A DNA stretch of 64,000 bases, taken from positions 561,001-625,000 of the forward strand of contig JARHVA010001190.1 in NCBI GenBank assembly GCA_037957365.1, given 5' to 3'. The first letter of the stretch is position 1. Every line of letters starts with the position of its first letter. This document shows positions 11,998 through 24,179 of this stretch, piece by piece. Position numbers and translations under genes: made by a program. This stretch comes from Torreya grandis (Eukaryota > Streptophyta > Pinopsida > Cupressales > Taxaceae). The notes under the pieces are model-generated. The model made no database searches. It saw only the letters and a list, made by a program, of their open reading frames with translations, and was not told where the DNA came from.

Positions 11998-13173
11998 TAG
12001 TTTCATGACTTGTTAAGGTATCTTAAAATGGTTAATATACCTCCTAATTTAATTTCTTGAATAATAATATATTTTATATTTTAATCTATTTCATTTCTCC
12101 TAGTTGATGTTGTGTTTTTCAATAAAGACATCAATGGTATGTTATTGAGGTGTATAAAACCTAGCCAAATAGAAAGGTTGCTTGAAGAGTTCCATGATGG
12201 ACATGGTGGAGTAAATTTCTCACTAAGTAATACAACCCTTAAGATCATGAGATTTGGGTACTATTGGCCAACAATATTTGGTGATTATCATGCATGGGTT
12301 AGGAAATGTAATCAATGTGTCATGTTTACAAGAAAAGTGACACTTGTAGTTTTACCTCTCTAACCAATTTTAGTGGATCAACCTTTTGTCCAATGGGTGT
12401 TGGACTTAATTGGACTCATTAACCCTCCTTCAATCTTAGGTCATAAGTGGATACTTACTACCATGGATTACTTCACAATATGGATAGAGGTAGTAGGATT
12501 GAAAGAAGTAAATGAATCTGGTGTACTTGATTTTTATGAAGGTTTGCTTATAAGATTTGAGTATCACTCCACTATCATTTCAGACAATGCCATGGATTTT
12601 TTGGGAGATAAGATCATCCAATGGGCTATTCAACATGGTTTTTACCTCAACAATTCATCAAAATACTATTCAAAAGGCAATGGCCTTGCTGAGTCCACCA
12701 ATAAGAACTTGTTGAAGATCATAAGAAGGACTATTGAAGATAATTATAGATCATGGAATTTTAATTTGAAGTTATCCCTATGGGCTGATAGGATCACATA
12801 TAAAAGATCAATATCCAACTCACCATACAAGCAATTTTATGGTAAGGAATCAAGGTTACCCATTTCTCTTGAGATTCTTGTTTTATAACTAATGTACCAA
12901 CTTGAGTTGTTGGAAAATGAATCAATCCATGTTAGTCATGGAAATTCACCAAGAATAAGTGAAGATATCCTTTGAAAAAGGAGCATCTTCATAGAGTTTC
13001 AAAGAAGGAGATTTGGTTCTCAAGTGGGATGAGCACAGAGCTAAACTAGGAAGGCATACCAAGTTTGACTCCCTTTGGAATAGACCATACACAATCTTTA
13101 GTTAAAAATCCCATAATGTCTTCCAATTTGAAAATATGTATGATGAGGAGCTTTCAATCCTAATTAATAGGAT
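11998..13173 (+). pseudogene. Decayed integrase of outer element, 5' part
   Basis: The zinc-binding N-terminus reads EEFHDGHGG, then GYYWPTIFGDYHAWVRKCNQC (HHCC ligands, 12190-12325). The catalytic core is open over 12373-12888: WVLDLIGLI (first Asp), IISDNAMDFL (second Asp) and NGLAESTNK (Glu) are all kept. The C-terminal part has KEGDLVLKWDEHRAKLGRHTKF (about 13007-13073) and WNRPYTIF. It ends in DEELSILINR at 13145-13172, where the nested element begins. The last residues resume at 21659. Integrase would join the DNA copy to the host chromosome. A TAA at 12361-12363 separates the zinc finger from the core, and stops occur after 12888. Confidence 0.9.
13169..13173 (+). repeat. Target site duplication, left (AGGAT)
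   Basis: The 5 bp before the nested element, AGGAT, pair with GGGAT at 21654-21658 (4 of 5 identical). Five bp is the usual size for gypsy integrases. Confidence 0.75.
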
Positions 13174-14776
13174 TGTAAATAGTAGAAAACTATACACTAC
13201 AACTTTAGATGTCGTATTAACCTTTAAACCACCCCTTGGCCCCTCTTTAATTATATTACCCATTAAACACACCTTTTCACCTATTTACCCCTTTATCTAA
13301 TTTAATTATTTAATTAAATTAGTTAAATCCTATTTCCACCTCACCTACGCAAACCCATGGTTAGTTAATTGACACCTGTCTTAAAAACCATTTCTACCTT
13401 GGCATTTCATGCCCTAACCAACTAGACTTTTTCCTCATACATATTCATGTCCCTTTAAATACCCTCAGACCATTTCCCAATGCCTTAACCACAAATCATT
13501 AGTGTGAATGGCTAATTTTATCTAGTTTGACCTCTTCTCCATAAGGATCAGTGGTCAACCCTCGACTGATGATGATTGACTAGGACCATTGATGGTTACA
13601 TACATACTAACCCAAGACCCATGCTTAGAAGGAGGTTGAATGATGGAGGATGGAATGAGAATCACTAAGGGTAAGAATGAAACAACTCTTGGTTAACCAA
13701 ATTCAAACCAAAACTAGTCTAGAGACTTAGAAATCATATCATCATTCCAACATAAAAGATTCAAGTACCGTCACTCTGCTCACATAGTTCTAAGATCTCA
13801 AGCAACTTCACCTCAACTTTAGACTTCTTTAGACTAGCAACAACTAAACTAACTATCTTGTATTTTACATAGGTTCAATAGTTTAAGTTTTATTAGCTTA
13901 AATCCTACACCCATTTCTAACTTATATCCACACCCCCTCTAGTGTTGGATTTCTACAACTCCAAACACCCTCCTCTTGACTAGAATACCCACTAACCACT
14001 CTTAACCCTTTGAATGTCAAAACCCTAACCTTGAAATCTTTAAGACTTCCCCTTGTCTTCATGACCATTAACCCACCTCAGGAAACTTAATAAAACCCTT
14101 CTAAAACTTACCCATAGCCTATTCCACCCAAAACCAACACCTTTTCAAAACCCATAATAACCATTGATGGTCATCTTTGACCATCAGTGGTCACCTGTCG
14201 ACTAGTGACAGTCAGCCTAATTTCCCAAGGATCATACCTTAACTAGTGATGATCATTATGTAACTTATTTCACCCAAAATAGTGAGCTAAAAACACCTAT
14301 TCACATCAACCAAAAACCTTGTTTCTCAACCTATATCACTATATAGAGCCAGAAACAACAACCTAACTATACTTAAACCACACCTTAATAGTTTAGCATT
14401 TCCTTTTAATGTTATTTTGTTAAAACAAGCATTTATTGAAAAGTATTTATTTATTTTGATTAATTACTTTCATTCATGTTATGTAATTTTTTTATCATCA
14501 AATTTCTTAACATTAACTTGTATAAAAGGTGGATTGACAGCCTCCAAGGACGTCTTATATTTCTTAGATCAAGCTTGTTGGGCAATCCACCCAACTACCT
14601 AATTAATCAACCATTTTATAGTGTCTTTCTTATATTCAGGTCATCCTCCCAAGCTGAAGAGGAGTATCTAAAACTATCTAGATCATGGAGTGTAAACCAA
14701 ATCTAGATTCTACAAACCTCACCTTTCTTTCATGTTTACTTTCTTCTAAAAAAATAAGTGAAAAAATAGTGAAACA
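13174..14776 (+). repeat. 5' LTR of nested element
   Basis: 1603 bp, from TGTAAATAGTAG to GTGAAACA, matching 20031-21653 along its whole length. It contains a CT-rich first part, several ACCATTGATGGTCATC-like short palindromic repeats (13580-13600, 14160-14240), and a region at 14417-14706 with open frames that recur in the 3' LTR. Those frames are LTR sequence, not genes. Confidence 0.92.
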
Positions 14777-14800
14777 TTTTGGCATGCCCAGTGGGACCCT
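14777..14800 (+). other. Primer-binding-site-like leader of nested element
   Basis: TTTTGGCATGCCCAGTGGGA directly abuts the LTR end (CA at 14775-14776). It is the Tat-type leader form. It fixes the LTR border and the plus orientation. Confidence 0.75.
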
Positions 14801-16354
14801 TAAGTCTTTTCTTGGGTTTGTATTTTGCATATAAGTGTTTTCATCCTATTTTTTTCTCATTCAAATGAAATCAAAATTTATTTTTTGTATAAAATTAACC
14901 TTGCATACATTATTTTCTTACATAATTATCTCACATAGCTTAATTAATCAAGTAAATTAACAATAGCCTCACTTATTTATACACATAAAAATAAACCACT
15001 TACACCAAATTAAACATCATAACACTTGGCATAAGTCCTAACTAGGGTTTCATCTCCTAGCGGTAAACCTTCACCCATTGTCTATTTCACTTGGATGTCA
15101 TTACCAAGGGGAGAAACTAAAACTTAGTTCTCTGATTGAGTATAATCTCTGGTATTCTATATATATTGGCTAAGCACCCAACACCTTTATCGTTATGGTA
15201 TGTGAAGTGAGGGGGTAGGCCCCAATATCAAGCCACATATCAATTCCAATATAGACAATTTTGAGTGCCTAAACTACCTAAAACCATCCTTAGATTGCCT
15301 ATCTATTACCCTTTTCAAAACCAAAGTTGAGTCACACTTCTAAAAACTTAAGGCATAAGCCACAAGAGAGACAAAAAGAACCTTAGGATTTAACATGCTT
15401 TAGTGTGTGTTTTATCTTATTTGACTTTCTTGTCTTCTCTTTGTTTGAGTAATGAGGAATTTAACTACCTTGGAAATCTTCCACTACCTTGTCATCATCC
15501 ACCCCATCTCTATTGCCTTTCTCAATGGGGAGCACCCCTATATTTTCTCCTGGAGATCCTAAATTTTTTAGACTCCTAGAAGCCAACCCTCTTACCTTAG
15601 AGTTTTACCTTGCTTCATGAGCCACTTGGGTTCTTATACCACCTATAACCAACCCAACCTCACCTAAAACTAAACTAATCTCACCTACAATAATTATAAC
15701 CTTACCAATGGTCAACACAACCTTGCGTATAACCAAACCAACCTCACCTATAACCAATAAAATCTCAACTACCACCAACCAACAACCTCTTAACACCTAT
15801 TTTACCATTGTCATAACCCACCTCAAATACAACTATCTCAACCTCATCAATATTTTGACTACCTATCCCAACCATCATATCAATTACCTCCACCTCATCA
15901 AACTTTGGACTACCCACCCCAAACATCATATCAATCATTTGAAACCTCTTTGTGGCAACCCTCTTTATATCACAACCAAGACTTGGTCTATCCCCTTAGT
16001 CATCCAGCCAAAAACTATCAACTAAACTTTTCAAACTAACCTACCTTATCAAATTTATCAAACCAACCCACTTTATTAACATTACCTACCCTATCAACCT
16101 TACCAACTCAACTCACCCTACCCATTGTATCAAACATGTCAAACCAACTAACCTCATCCAATAAAACTAACAACCATCAACCAACCTTTTCTAAGCTTAT
16201 CAAGTCAAACCTAAATCAACTAACCTTATCAAACCCACCAATATTATGAAACCTACCCAACCTACCAAATCAACCAAACTTGTCAAGTCAATCCAACTTA
16301 TTCAACCAACCAACTTCACCAAACTAACCAATTAGCTCGCAACCTCAAGAGCCA
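14801..16354 (+). other. Leader and decayed gag 5' part of nested element
   Basis: AT-rich leader to about 15400. It is followed by a C-rich, G-poor plus strand (15600-16350) dominated by ACCAACC and CCTCACC repeats that translate as Thr/Asn/Pro-rich sequence. Frames at 15708-16025 (+) and 15605-15796 (-) come from this composition. I see no intact gag N-terminus. Confidence 0.5.
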
Positions 16355-16762
16355 TTGGTGTACCCTCTTCCTAGGCAATACACCCCACTAGGGGAATCAT
16401 ATACCTCAATTATAGACAAACTTTTAAGGGATTATATCATCAAACTTCCACAATTCAAACCTATCAATCATTCTCTTCCAAAACTAATTTGGTTTATAGA
16501 GAATGAGTTTTGTACATATCATTGCATAAATGGACATATGGTAGATAGATGTGGGTCTTTTCAGATGTTTGTCCAAAACCTTATCGATCTAAAGGAAGTC
16601 CCAAAGGATATTCTCTATGTTCACCCCAACCTAGCTTTGAATGTCTTCAATCAATCCATCATTAAACATTTTTTTCACCCATTATTGTGCAAACTAATAA
16701 TCAAAACCATCACCACAATGAGGTCCCTTCATTATATTTGGTCCTTAATGAGCCTATAACTA
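16355..16762 (+). pseudogene. Gag C-terminal-like frame of nested element
   Basis: A 134-codon frame resembling the C-terminal gag region of plant Tat/Ogre elements. It begins PLPRQYTPLGESYTSIIDKL, then has LPQFKPINHSLPKL. A zinc-binding-like part follows, FCTYHCINGHMVDRCGSF (Cys-His-His-Cys spacing, about 16508-16562), then VQNLIDLKEVPKDI. In the family this region precedes the protease. The frame closes at 16760, where a second frame (16687-17217) takes over. No protease motif follows. Identification rests on the YTPLGE block and the C/H pattern. Confidence 0.7.
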
Positions 16763-17220
16763 AAGAAATCATAATTGAAACCCCAACCAATCCATTTTTT
16801 GACCATGTGAAACCTTCTCAACTTCCTTTTTCCATCATCACTAAGGAAGAATCAACCTTAACCCAACCACTTGTTGACCAAGTAGAACCTTCTCAAATTT
16901 CCTTGGAAATCATAATTAAGGAAACCAACCTATCTCTTCCACTTCCCATTTTAGTGGATCAACCTCCATCAAACTTACCTATTCCACTTCCCCTTTTAAT
17001 GGATCAACCTCCAAAAAACTTACCTCTTTCACTTCCTATTTTAGTGGAACAAACCTCAACCCAACCCAACCTACCTCTTCTACCTACCCTTTTAGTGGAG
17101 CCAACCCAAACTCAAAACATATCACCTATAACCAACCCAACCTCGCCTACACCCAACCCAACCTCAAATAAAACCAAACCCATCCATTTATTCCATAACT
17201 TAATCATTTTCATCTAGCTA
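16687..17220 (+). pseudogene. Pro-rich linker frame of nested element
   Basis: 176 codons without a stop, overlapping the previous frame in another phase. The first part reads HHHNEVPSLYLVLNEPITKE. The rest is rich in Pro, Leu, Thr and Asn with a repeated PLPILVDQPP motif, ending in a TNPTSPTPNPTSN run. It corresponds to the spacer between gag zinc finger and protease of Tat-type polyproteins. It has no enzymatic motif and is probably a disordered linker expanded by repeat slippage. Confidence 0.5.
16930..17118 (+). repeat. 45-48 bp tandem repeat, 4 copies
   Basis: Copies begin near 16930, 16978, 17023 and 17071. The shared core is CTTCCNNTTTTAGTGGANCAACC. The copies stay in one reading frame (unit 45 or 48 bp) and encode a repeated PLPILVDQPP-type motif. 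Confidence 0.75.
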
Positions 17221-20015
17221 ATTACATTGTCTTTGATTCTATTCCCTTTACAATAGGGTCAAATCTTTGTCATCTTACATCACTAATCAAACCAAACAAA
17301 CAAGCAAACCAAACTAACAAACTAAATCAACCATCTAAACTACCTCCCTAAAATAATCAAAACAATGTCTAAACTAAATCAATCAACCAAAATCAACCCA
17401 ACTTTCAATCCAACCATAACCAACTCATCTATCAATCTAAACCAAAATCAACCCTTTAGTCAAGATTTCTTAAATCTTGGCCACCTTTTTATCTAAGCTA
17501 CCCATACTCACCTGAGTTCCCTCATTAGAACAATTAGACATTCTTATCCAACCTATCTTTGTTCTAGGATGGTGTTACCAAAATCATTACTAAACCCTAA
17601 ACCCACCTAAATCCACCCCAATAGAGTTTCCCTCACCTTAGTATCATAGAGGAAATCCTGCCTCAACCACCACCTACAAATTAAACACCAACTAACAACC
17701 CTTGGAAGGTAAATGAAGTCATATTAATCCCTCATAAATCCTCTTTACTAACCAACATCTTCACATGGGACCTTTTTCTGCCTCAACTATTCATGGAAAG
17801 AGTATCTGGGGGAATTCTCCCTCCAAAAGCTTTAACCAAACAATAACCCAAACATTAACCAATGACCAAACCAACCCTTAGCACTTATGCCTCAACCTAC
17901 ACCTAGCCTAATACCAAACCAACCTTAAAGTAAATAAACCTTGACCTTGACTAACCTTTTATCAAAACCAAACCAACCAAACACCATTGCATTCAAAACC
18001 TAAAGTCTAACCAACCTTACCTCTTGCTTCATCAATCTAGAATCTTTTCCAAATCTAATAAAGTGTTGAAAAGTAATTTGGGGACATCTTTATTCTCAAT
18101 TAGCATCAACCATTTATGCTTAAAATGTGGTTATGGGGCATATCATAACCTAAACCCCTCAATGTTTTACATGTGCATATACTCTTTTGTTAAACCAAGT
18201 TCTTATTCATCTTGTGTCTAACTTAAACTCATCCCTTATTTTTAACCACCTTCATTTCCTTATTTTAAAGACAACTGATTAAAATAGGATCATGTGAATT
18301 TTTTCCATAGACTTAGCCTAATCTTAAGCATGGGTACCCTAGATCTACCCATGGCATGATTTTTATGGATACTCCTTATCCCTTACAGGATGAATCCCCA
18401 TTGTCGTTGTCACTTAAACCTCTTTCACCCATCATTAACCTTTTTGTGCCATGGTTTTACCTCCATAAAGGAAAGCCTTAGGCCTGTATAGACTTGTCTA
18501 TGTCTAAAACCAACATAAAAATAAATTTGAGATATCAAATATCACTTGGGTCAAAAATATCTAGCATGCAAAGTATTCCCTTAAAGTACATCTACCTAAA
18601 ACAATCAAAATTGTTGAAAAAGGTAGAATACTCCCTCAAAGGATACTTATCAAACATAAACAAATCTAGCACCTAGACCACTGCCTTGAAGGATGGCTAA
18701 GTCAAACATCAAAACAAGCAATCACTTGGAATCTTCTCACATCGATCAGCTTCCCAAAACCATTAAATGAAAGCATCAAAAGACCCCAAGTCAAAAGTCA
18801 AAAGTCAAAAATAATCCCATAAAAATCTACAATCAACTTTCAAAAATTCAAAAAGTAGATTTCCTGCATCGATTAGTCTACATCAACTTCGAGCATGGAA
18901 TTATCTATAATGGTTCCTACGTCACATATAGAAGGGGGAAATCCATCCCCATAATAAGGTTACACTATCATCCATCCACCTATTTCATTCACTTCCCTTT
19001 TACCATACAAAATCAAGGGATTTTGAGCTTACTTGACACTATGTGATCAAGGCACTTCTTTTAACAAATGAGCTAATAATAATGCAAAGCATGACCAAGG
19101 CTTATGTTTATAAGCCTACCCATCTTTCCATTATGGTCTTTGTTAATAGGATCATTTGCCCTCCTCCTACTTTCATGACTACTTTTAAAGGCGTATGTCT
19201 TCCCCTTTTGATTCATTAGAGCCCCACTTACCCAACTTGTACCCTTTTCACCAGAAAATAGGTCTCCCTTTTACCCAACCAAGTGGTCCATCAAATTGGG
19301 CAACCAATTTGAACACCATCCAACCAAACTTTTTCAAATAGAAACCATTGTACCCATTAGATATCACCCTATTCTCCACTAATGAACCAACTAAATAGCC
19401 TTGACTTGGTTATTTTGGCCTATGTTTTGCACTTTTGTGACCAAATCTTGCCTCGGCCATTTTGACCACATACCTACCTTACCATACTTGACAACCTTGA
19501 CAACCATGTATTACTTTTATGCACTGACCATTTAGGTACCTCAGAGCACAACCTATTTGTGATCCCTACACCTATGACCTATTCTATTTTCAAAGGCTCA
19601 CCCAAATTTTGGACCCTTATGAATCTGGATACCTGGCATAGAAGATTTGAGTTTATAAGAGTAACCCATATCAACTATGCCTAACAATGTGGCCTGGTTA
19701 TCCTATCACTTATCTTTCTAATGTTAACCATATTTTATCACCTACCTCAACTATGTCAACTTATTATATGTGTGATCTATGATATCATATTTAATTGCAT
19801 TTTGTGTACCTATTTGTGATTAAATTCCCAACCAACCTTTTCACCTACAACCCATTTTTATCACCCACTTATCCACTTTTTAAACCCATACCTAATTCTA
19901 CTTCACCTCATTGATTCCCAATTTGAGGGGGAACACCTCCTCCCATACTTAGGGCATCCAACCTTCAACCAATCATCTATTTTTGTTTTATATCTTGTTG
20001 ATACAAACTATGCAA
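17221..20015 (+). other. Non-coding 3' interior of nested element
   Basis: Continues the ACCAACC-rich composition to about 18000, then becomes mixed and AT-rich. I translated both strands around 18000-19900 and found no RT, RNase H or integrase motif. Short open frames (18024-18221, 18494-18676) are unremarkable. This is where pol would lie in an autonomous relative. Confidence 0.6.
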
Positions 20016-20030
20016 TAAGAAGGGGCAAAA
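20016..20030 (+). other. Polypurine tract of nested element
   Basis: AAGAAGGGGCAAAA sits immediately before the 3' LTR. Its form matches the AAGGGGGCAAA-like tracts of plant Tat elements. It would prime plus-strand DNA synthesis. Confidence 0.8.
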
Positions 20031-21653
20031 TTTAGACACTAGAAAACTATACACTATAGCTCTAGATGTTGCATTACCCTTTAAACCATCCTTTGGTCCC
20101 TCTTTAATTACATTACCCCTTAAACACACCCTTTCACCTATTTACCCCTTTAGCTACTTTAATTATATAATTAAATTAGTTAAATCCTATTTTCACCTCA
20201 CCCACCCAAACCCATGGCTAGTTGATCAACACCTAGCCTAAAGACCATTTCTACCTTAGCATTTAATGCCCTAACCACCTAAACTTATTATTCATTATTC
20301 CCTATTCCATTTTAAATACCCTAAGACCATTTCCAAATGGGTTAAATACCAATCATTAGTGTAAATGTCTAATTTTAGCCACTTTGAGTTCCCCCTAATC
20401 ATCGACAATCGACCCTAGATTGATGATGGTTGACCCTCGATCGGTGATGGTTGACTAGGACTATCGATGGTTACATATAGACTAGCCCCCAAGACTCATG
20501 CCCAGAAGGAGGTTGAATGAAAGAGGATGGAATGGGAATCATTGAGGGTAAGAATGAAATAACTCTTGGTGAACCAAAGCCAAAGTAGAACCAGTATAGA
20601 GACTTAGAAATCATATCATCATCCCAACATAAAATATTCAAGTACCATCACTCTACCTACATAGTTCCAAGCTCTCAAGCAGCTTCACCTCAACTCCAGA
20701 CTTCTTCAAGCTAGCAACAAATAAGCCAAGTATATTATATTTTACATAGCTTTAGTAGTTTAAGTTTTAGTAGCTTAAAGCCTACACCCATTTCTAACTT
20801 CTATCCACACCCCCTCTGGTGTTGGAGTTCTACAACTCCAAACACCCTCATCTCCATTAGAGCACCCATTGATGATTTTTAACCATTTGAATGTCAAAAC
20901 CTTGACCTTGATATTTTTGAGACTTCCCCTTGTCTTCAAAACCATTAAGCCACTTAGGAAACTTACCAAAACCCTTCTATAACTTACCCATAGCCTATTC
21001 CACCCAAAACCAACACCCTGTCAAAACTCATAGTAACCATTGATGGTCATCTTCAACCATCATTAGTCACCTATTAATCAAAGATGGTTAGACCTAACTA
21101 CTAATAGTCATATCATAATCATTGATAGTCATTGTGTAACTTATTTCACCCAAAATAGTGAGCTAAAAATACTGATTCACCTCAACCTAAAACTTTGTTT
21201 CTCAACCTCTATCACTATACAGAGCTGAAAACAACCTGACTATACCTAAACCACACCTTAATAGTTTAGCATGTCCTTTTAATGTTATTTTTTTAAAACA
21301 AGTATTTATTAAAAATCATTTATTTCTTTTGATTAATTACTTTCATTTATTTTATGCAATATTTTTTATCACCAACTTTCTTGACATTAACTTGTCTAAA
21401 AGGTGGATTGACAGCCTCCAAAGAAGTCTTGTACTTCTTAGATCAAGCTTTATGGGCAATCTACCCACCTACCTATCTAATCAACCATTTTATATTGTCT
21501 TTCTTATCTACGGGTCATCCTCCCAAGCCAAAGAGGAGTATCTACAACCATCTAGATCATGGAGTGAAAACCAAATCTAGATTCTACTAACCTCACCCTT
21601 TTTTCAAGTTTTACTCACTCTTAAAAGAAAATAAGCAAAAAAATAGTGAAATA
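20031..21653 (+). repeat. 3' LTR of nested element
   Basis: 1623 bp, TTTAGACACTAG to GTGAAATA, the partner of 13174-14776. The terminal TG and CA are mutated to TT and TA in this copy. Open frames at 21329-21590 are the counterparts of those at 14417-14706. Confidence 0.92.
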
Positions 21654-21680
21654 GGGATACATCTGAAACACTACTACTAA
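21654..21680 (+). pseudogene. Last codons of outer integrase
   Basis: After the right target duplication (GGGAT, 21654-21658) the sequence encodes HLKHYY and a TAA stop at 21678-21680. This is the usual end of plant gypsy integrases (NGxxLKxYF). It is in phase with the 5' part ending at 13173. Confidence 0.85.
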
Positions 21681-22717
21681 GAGTTGAGTTCTTTGTACAT
21701 AATTAGTTTATTTATTTTCCTCCAAGTGTTTTTATATCACATTATTTTTCTTGTGTTTTATTTCAAATAAGTGATTTGCCTGCACATTTGTCTTGTTAGT
21801 TAGTTTCCCTTATTTTGTGTGTTTCTTTCCTTATTTTGGAGGAGAAACTTGTATTATTTTGAGTGAAAGGAGTCTTTTACTCATGGAGAATATTTTATAC
21901 TTTTCATTTCTAAATGTATGAGTGGTATTATGAGCCTAAAATAGATTTCAATGGTTTGGTTCTCAAGTATAACATGAATACTTCCCAGTTGAGTCACCAA
22001 AATGTTGAAAAGTTTGGCCTCACAAGTCAAACTATCACCCTTACCACTTCAAGATTTATTTATCATATTGTTTGACCTATTAATTGGTATGTTGGTCTTA
22101 TAATTTCCTTTAAATGGTTATCCAAATCTTTTATTAGTAGAGTTTAAGGTAGTTTTGATGAAATTAAGGTTTTGTTCATCATGGTCATGTACTTGTTTTG
22201 CCACCTGTTGACTAGTTTTAGTTTGTGTCAAGAGATGAAAAGATTACATAACATCCTAATAGGTCTATTGGACTATTTCAAATTCATCACATGCTATATA
22301 ATTTATCTAACTAGTTGGTGACATGTTTGACTAACTTCATCACCTATTTTACTATATTTTATGTCATTTTATGGCTTCTAGAGCTGGTTTTGAATGTGAA
22401 TGATAGTATAATGTTGGAATAAGAACATAGTGTACTTTTTTAGTCATGAAAATTATAATGGGTCCATTTTTTAATAGTTTAATTAGACTTCTCAAGTCAT
22501 TTTGATGGTTTTAGTGCCAAAAAGGCTCATTTTGAGGCCATCCATATAGTTATTCAAGGTAAAATTAAGCTTCATGAATCTTCAAGACCTTACTTATCCA
22601 TTAAAATGTTAAAAAAATGATTTTTAATATTTTTCATGTCTTAAAATTAATAAAATTGATTTATCTCTCATATCAACCTCCTTGATGGCTTTAGAAAGAC
22701 CATTGGTCTTTACTTAG

Positions 22718-22805
<88 letters not shown>

Positions 22806-24170
22806 CAAGTCCAAATCTCTTGGTAAATAATTAATACCCTAATTATCTTTAATTTAATGTCATTTTTTGTCATTTTCATCCACCCATATTTATGAATAAT
22901 TACTAAGAGTGTAATGGGGTCACTATAGCCTAGTCTTCTAGATAGGGTCCAAGTTTGTCTCCATTTATTTTCTTCAGAACTAGATGGAGAAAAAAATAAG
23001 GGAATGATTTTAGGGTTAAATAGAACCTTTTTTATGTTTAAATAATTATCTACTTTTCCTTAATAAGGGGTTTTTTGACAGGAATTTGATTGACTGTCTT
23101 GACTTGAGATTTGGCAATTTTCAAGCAATCTTGATATATCAATTGAATGTATTTGTTTACATGAGTTTTAAATATAATGTATCAAGTAAAATACATATCA
23201 TCCATCAAATATAAAAATTTAATTACCTTCATCTTGAAAGTCTCTTTCTTGAGATAACTTGGTTGGTCATTTGGCTCTTCTACAAGGTATAGTAGTAGGT
23301 CTAATGAGATTCTCAGTGTATGAAAACATCTTAGTGAGTTTTTAATGATATTTAGGAAATTTTAAAGGATTATAAAGTATTAATTTTCCATTAAATTATA
23401 TTATATATGAGTTCAAATGACCTTGCTCTCTTAAGAGTTCAAAATCTCTCTTATAGGCCTAATGAGCAAGCTAGAAGGACATCATGGTAGGTAATAAAGG
23501 TTATGAAGATGAATAGGTTAATTTTCAGGTCATTATATTTTTTTATTATGTTCATATAGTATTTAAGATGACTATAGACACTCTTGGGTGTAATAATTCT
23601 ATTATAAGCCTTATTTGCCTAGAGAACACAGTCAAGACTATGTATGGATGTATTGTCAACTTAGGATGCCTCTTTAAGGACTGTATACCCTTATGAATGT
23701 CTTACAAGGGTTAAAAATGATTTTTTAGGGTGATCTAGGTCTATAAAAGAGATTTTAATTCTCACAAGGTTATCAAAGTACTAGAGGAACCATAGATGAA
23801 GACCTCAAAACTCAGTTTAGTAGAAACCAAGGTAAGTTAGCTTTGTTTAAGGTAATATGGTATTTCTTGTTTCCATGCTATTCAAACCTACTTATGGTAT
23901 ATTTGATTCTTATTAAATTTAATTTTGTATTATTAAAGGTAAATATTGGTTTTTGAGTCATTTTTGTCTCTTGGAACAAACCTCCCACCTCTCCTCAATC
24001 CAAACACAGGCAAATCTTCACCTACAATACTCACCCATGAAGGTACTTCAAAAGGTGTCTTTTTGAGCATGGAGATAAGAAAATATTGTAAGGATATAAA
24101 GGAATATGAAATAAGAGATTAAAATATAAATATTATAGCTATATTCTAATTTAAGGTTCCATCTCACATT
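21681..24170 (+). other. 3' spacer of outer element, first part
   Basis: No coding motif recognised on either strand. AT-rich, with the (AG)n tract at 22721-22803. It lies between integrase and 3' LTR, a region that is long and fast-evolving in Tat/Ogre elements. Confidence 0.5.
22721..22803 (+). repeat. (AG)n microsatellite, 83 bp uninterrupted
   Basis: Pure AG dinucleotide run of about 41 units. The lack of interruptions suggests it is young relative to the decayed element around it. Confidence 0.99.
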
Positions 24171-24179
24171 CTCCAACAT

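Larger units (their letters stand above)
13174..21653 (+). mobile_element. Nested non-autonomous Tat-like LTR element (gag only)
   Basis: An 8480-bp insertion with LTRs 13174-14776 and 20031-21653, a primer-site leader at 14777 and a polypurine tract at 20016-20030. The target duplication is AGGAT/GGGAT. It sits inside the integrase C-terminal end of the outer element; deleting the element plus one duplication puts the two integrase pieces back in phase up to their stop. The 5.25 kb interior contains a gag C-terminal-like frame and a Pro-rich region but no RT, RNase H or integrase motif on either strand that I can see. It therefore looks like a TR-GAG-type dependent element or a deletion derivative. 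The LTRs differ by about 10% over the first ~170 bp by eye, so it is younger than its host, as nesting requires. Confidence 0.92.

Noticed and set aside
14417..14706. Open frames recurring at 21329-21590
   Set aside because: They are the two LTR copies of the nested element; conservation comes from LTR duplication, not coding.
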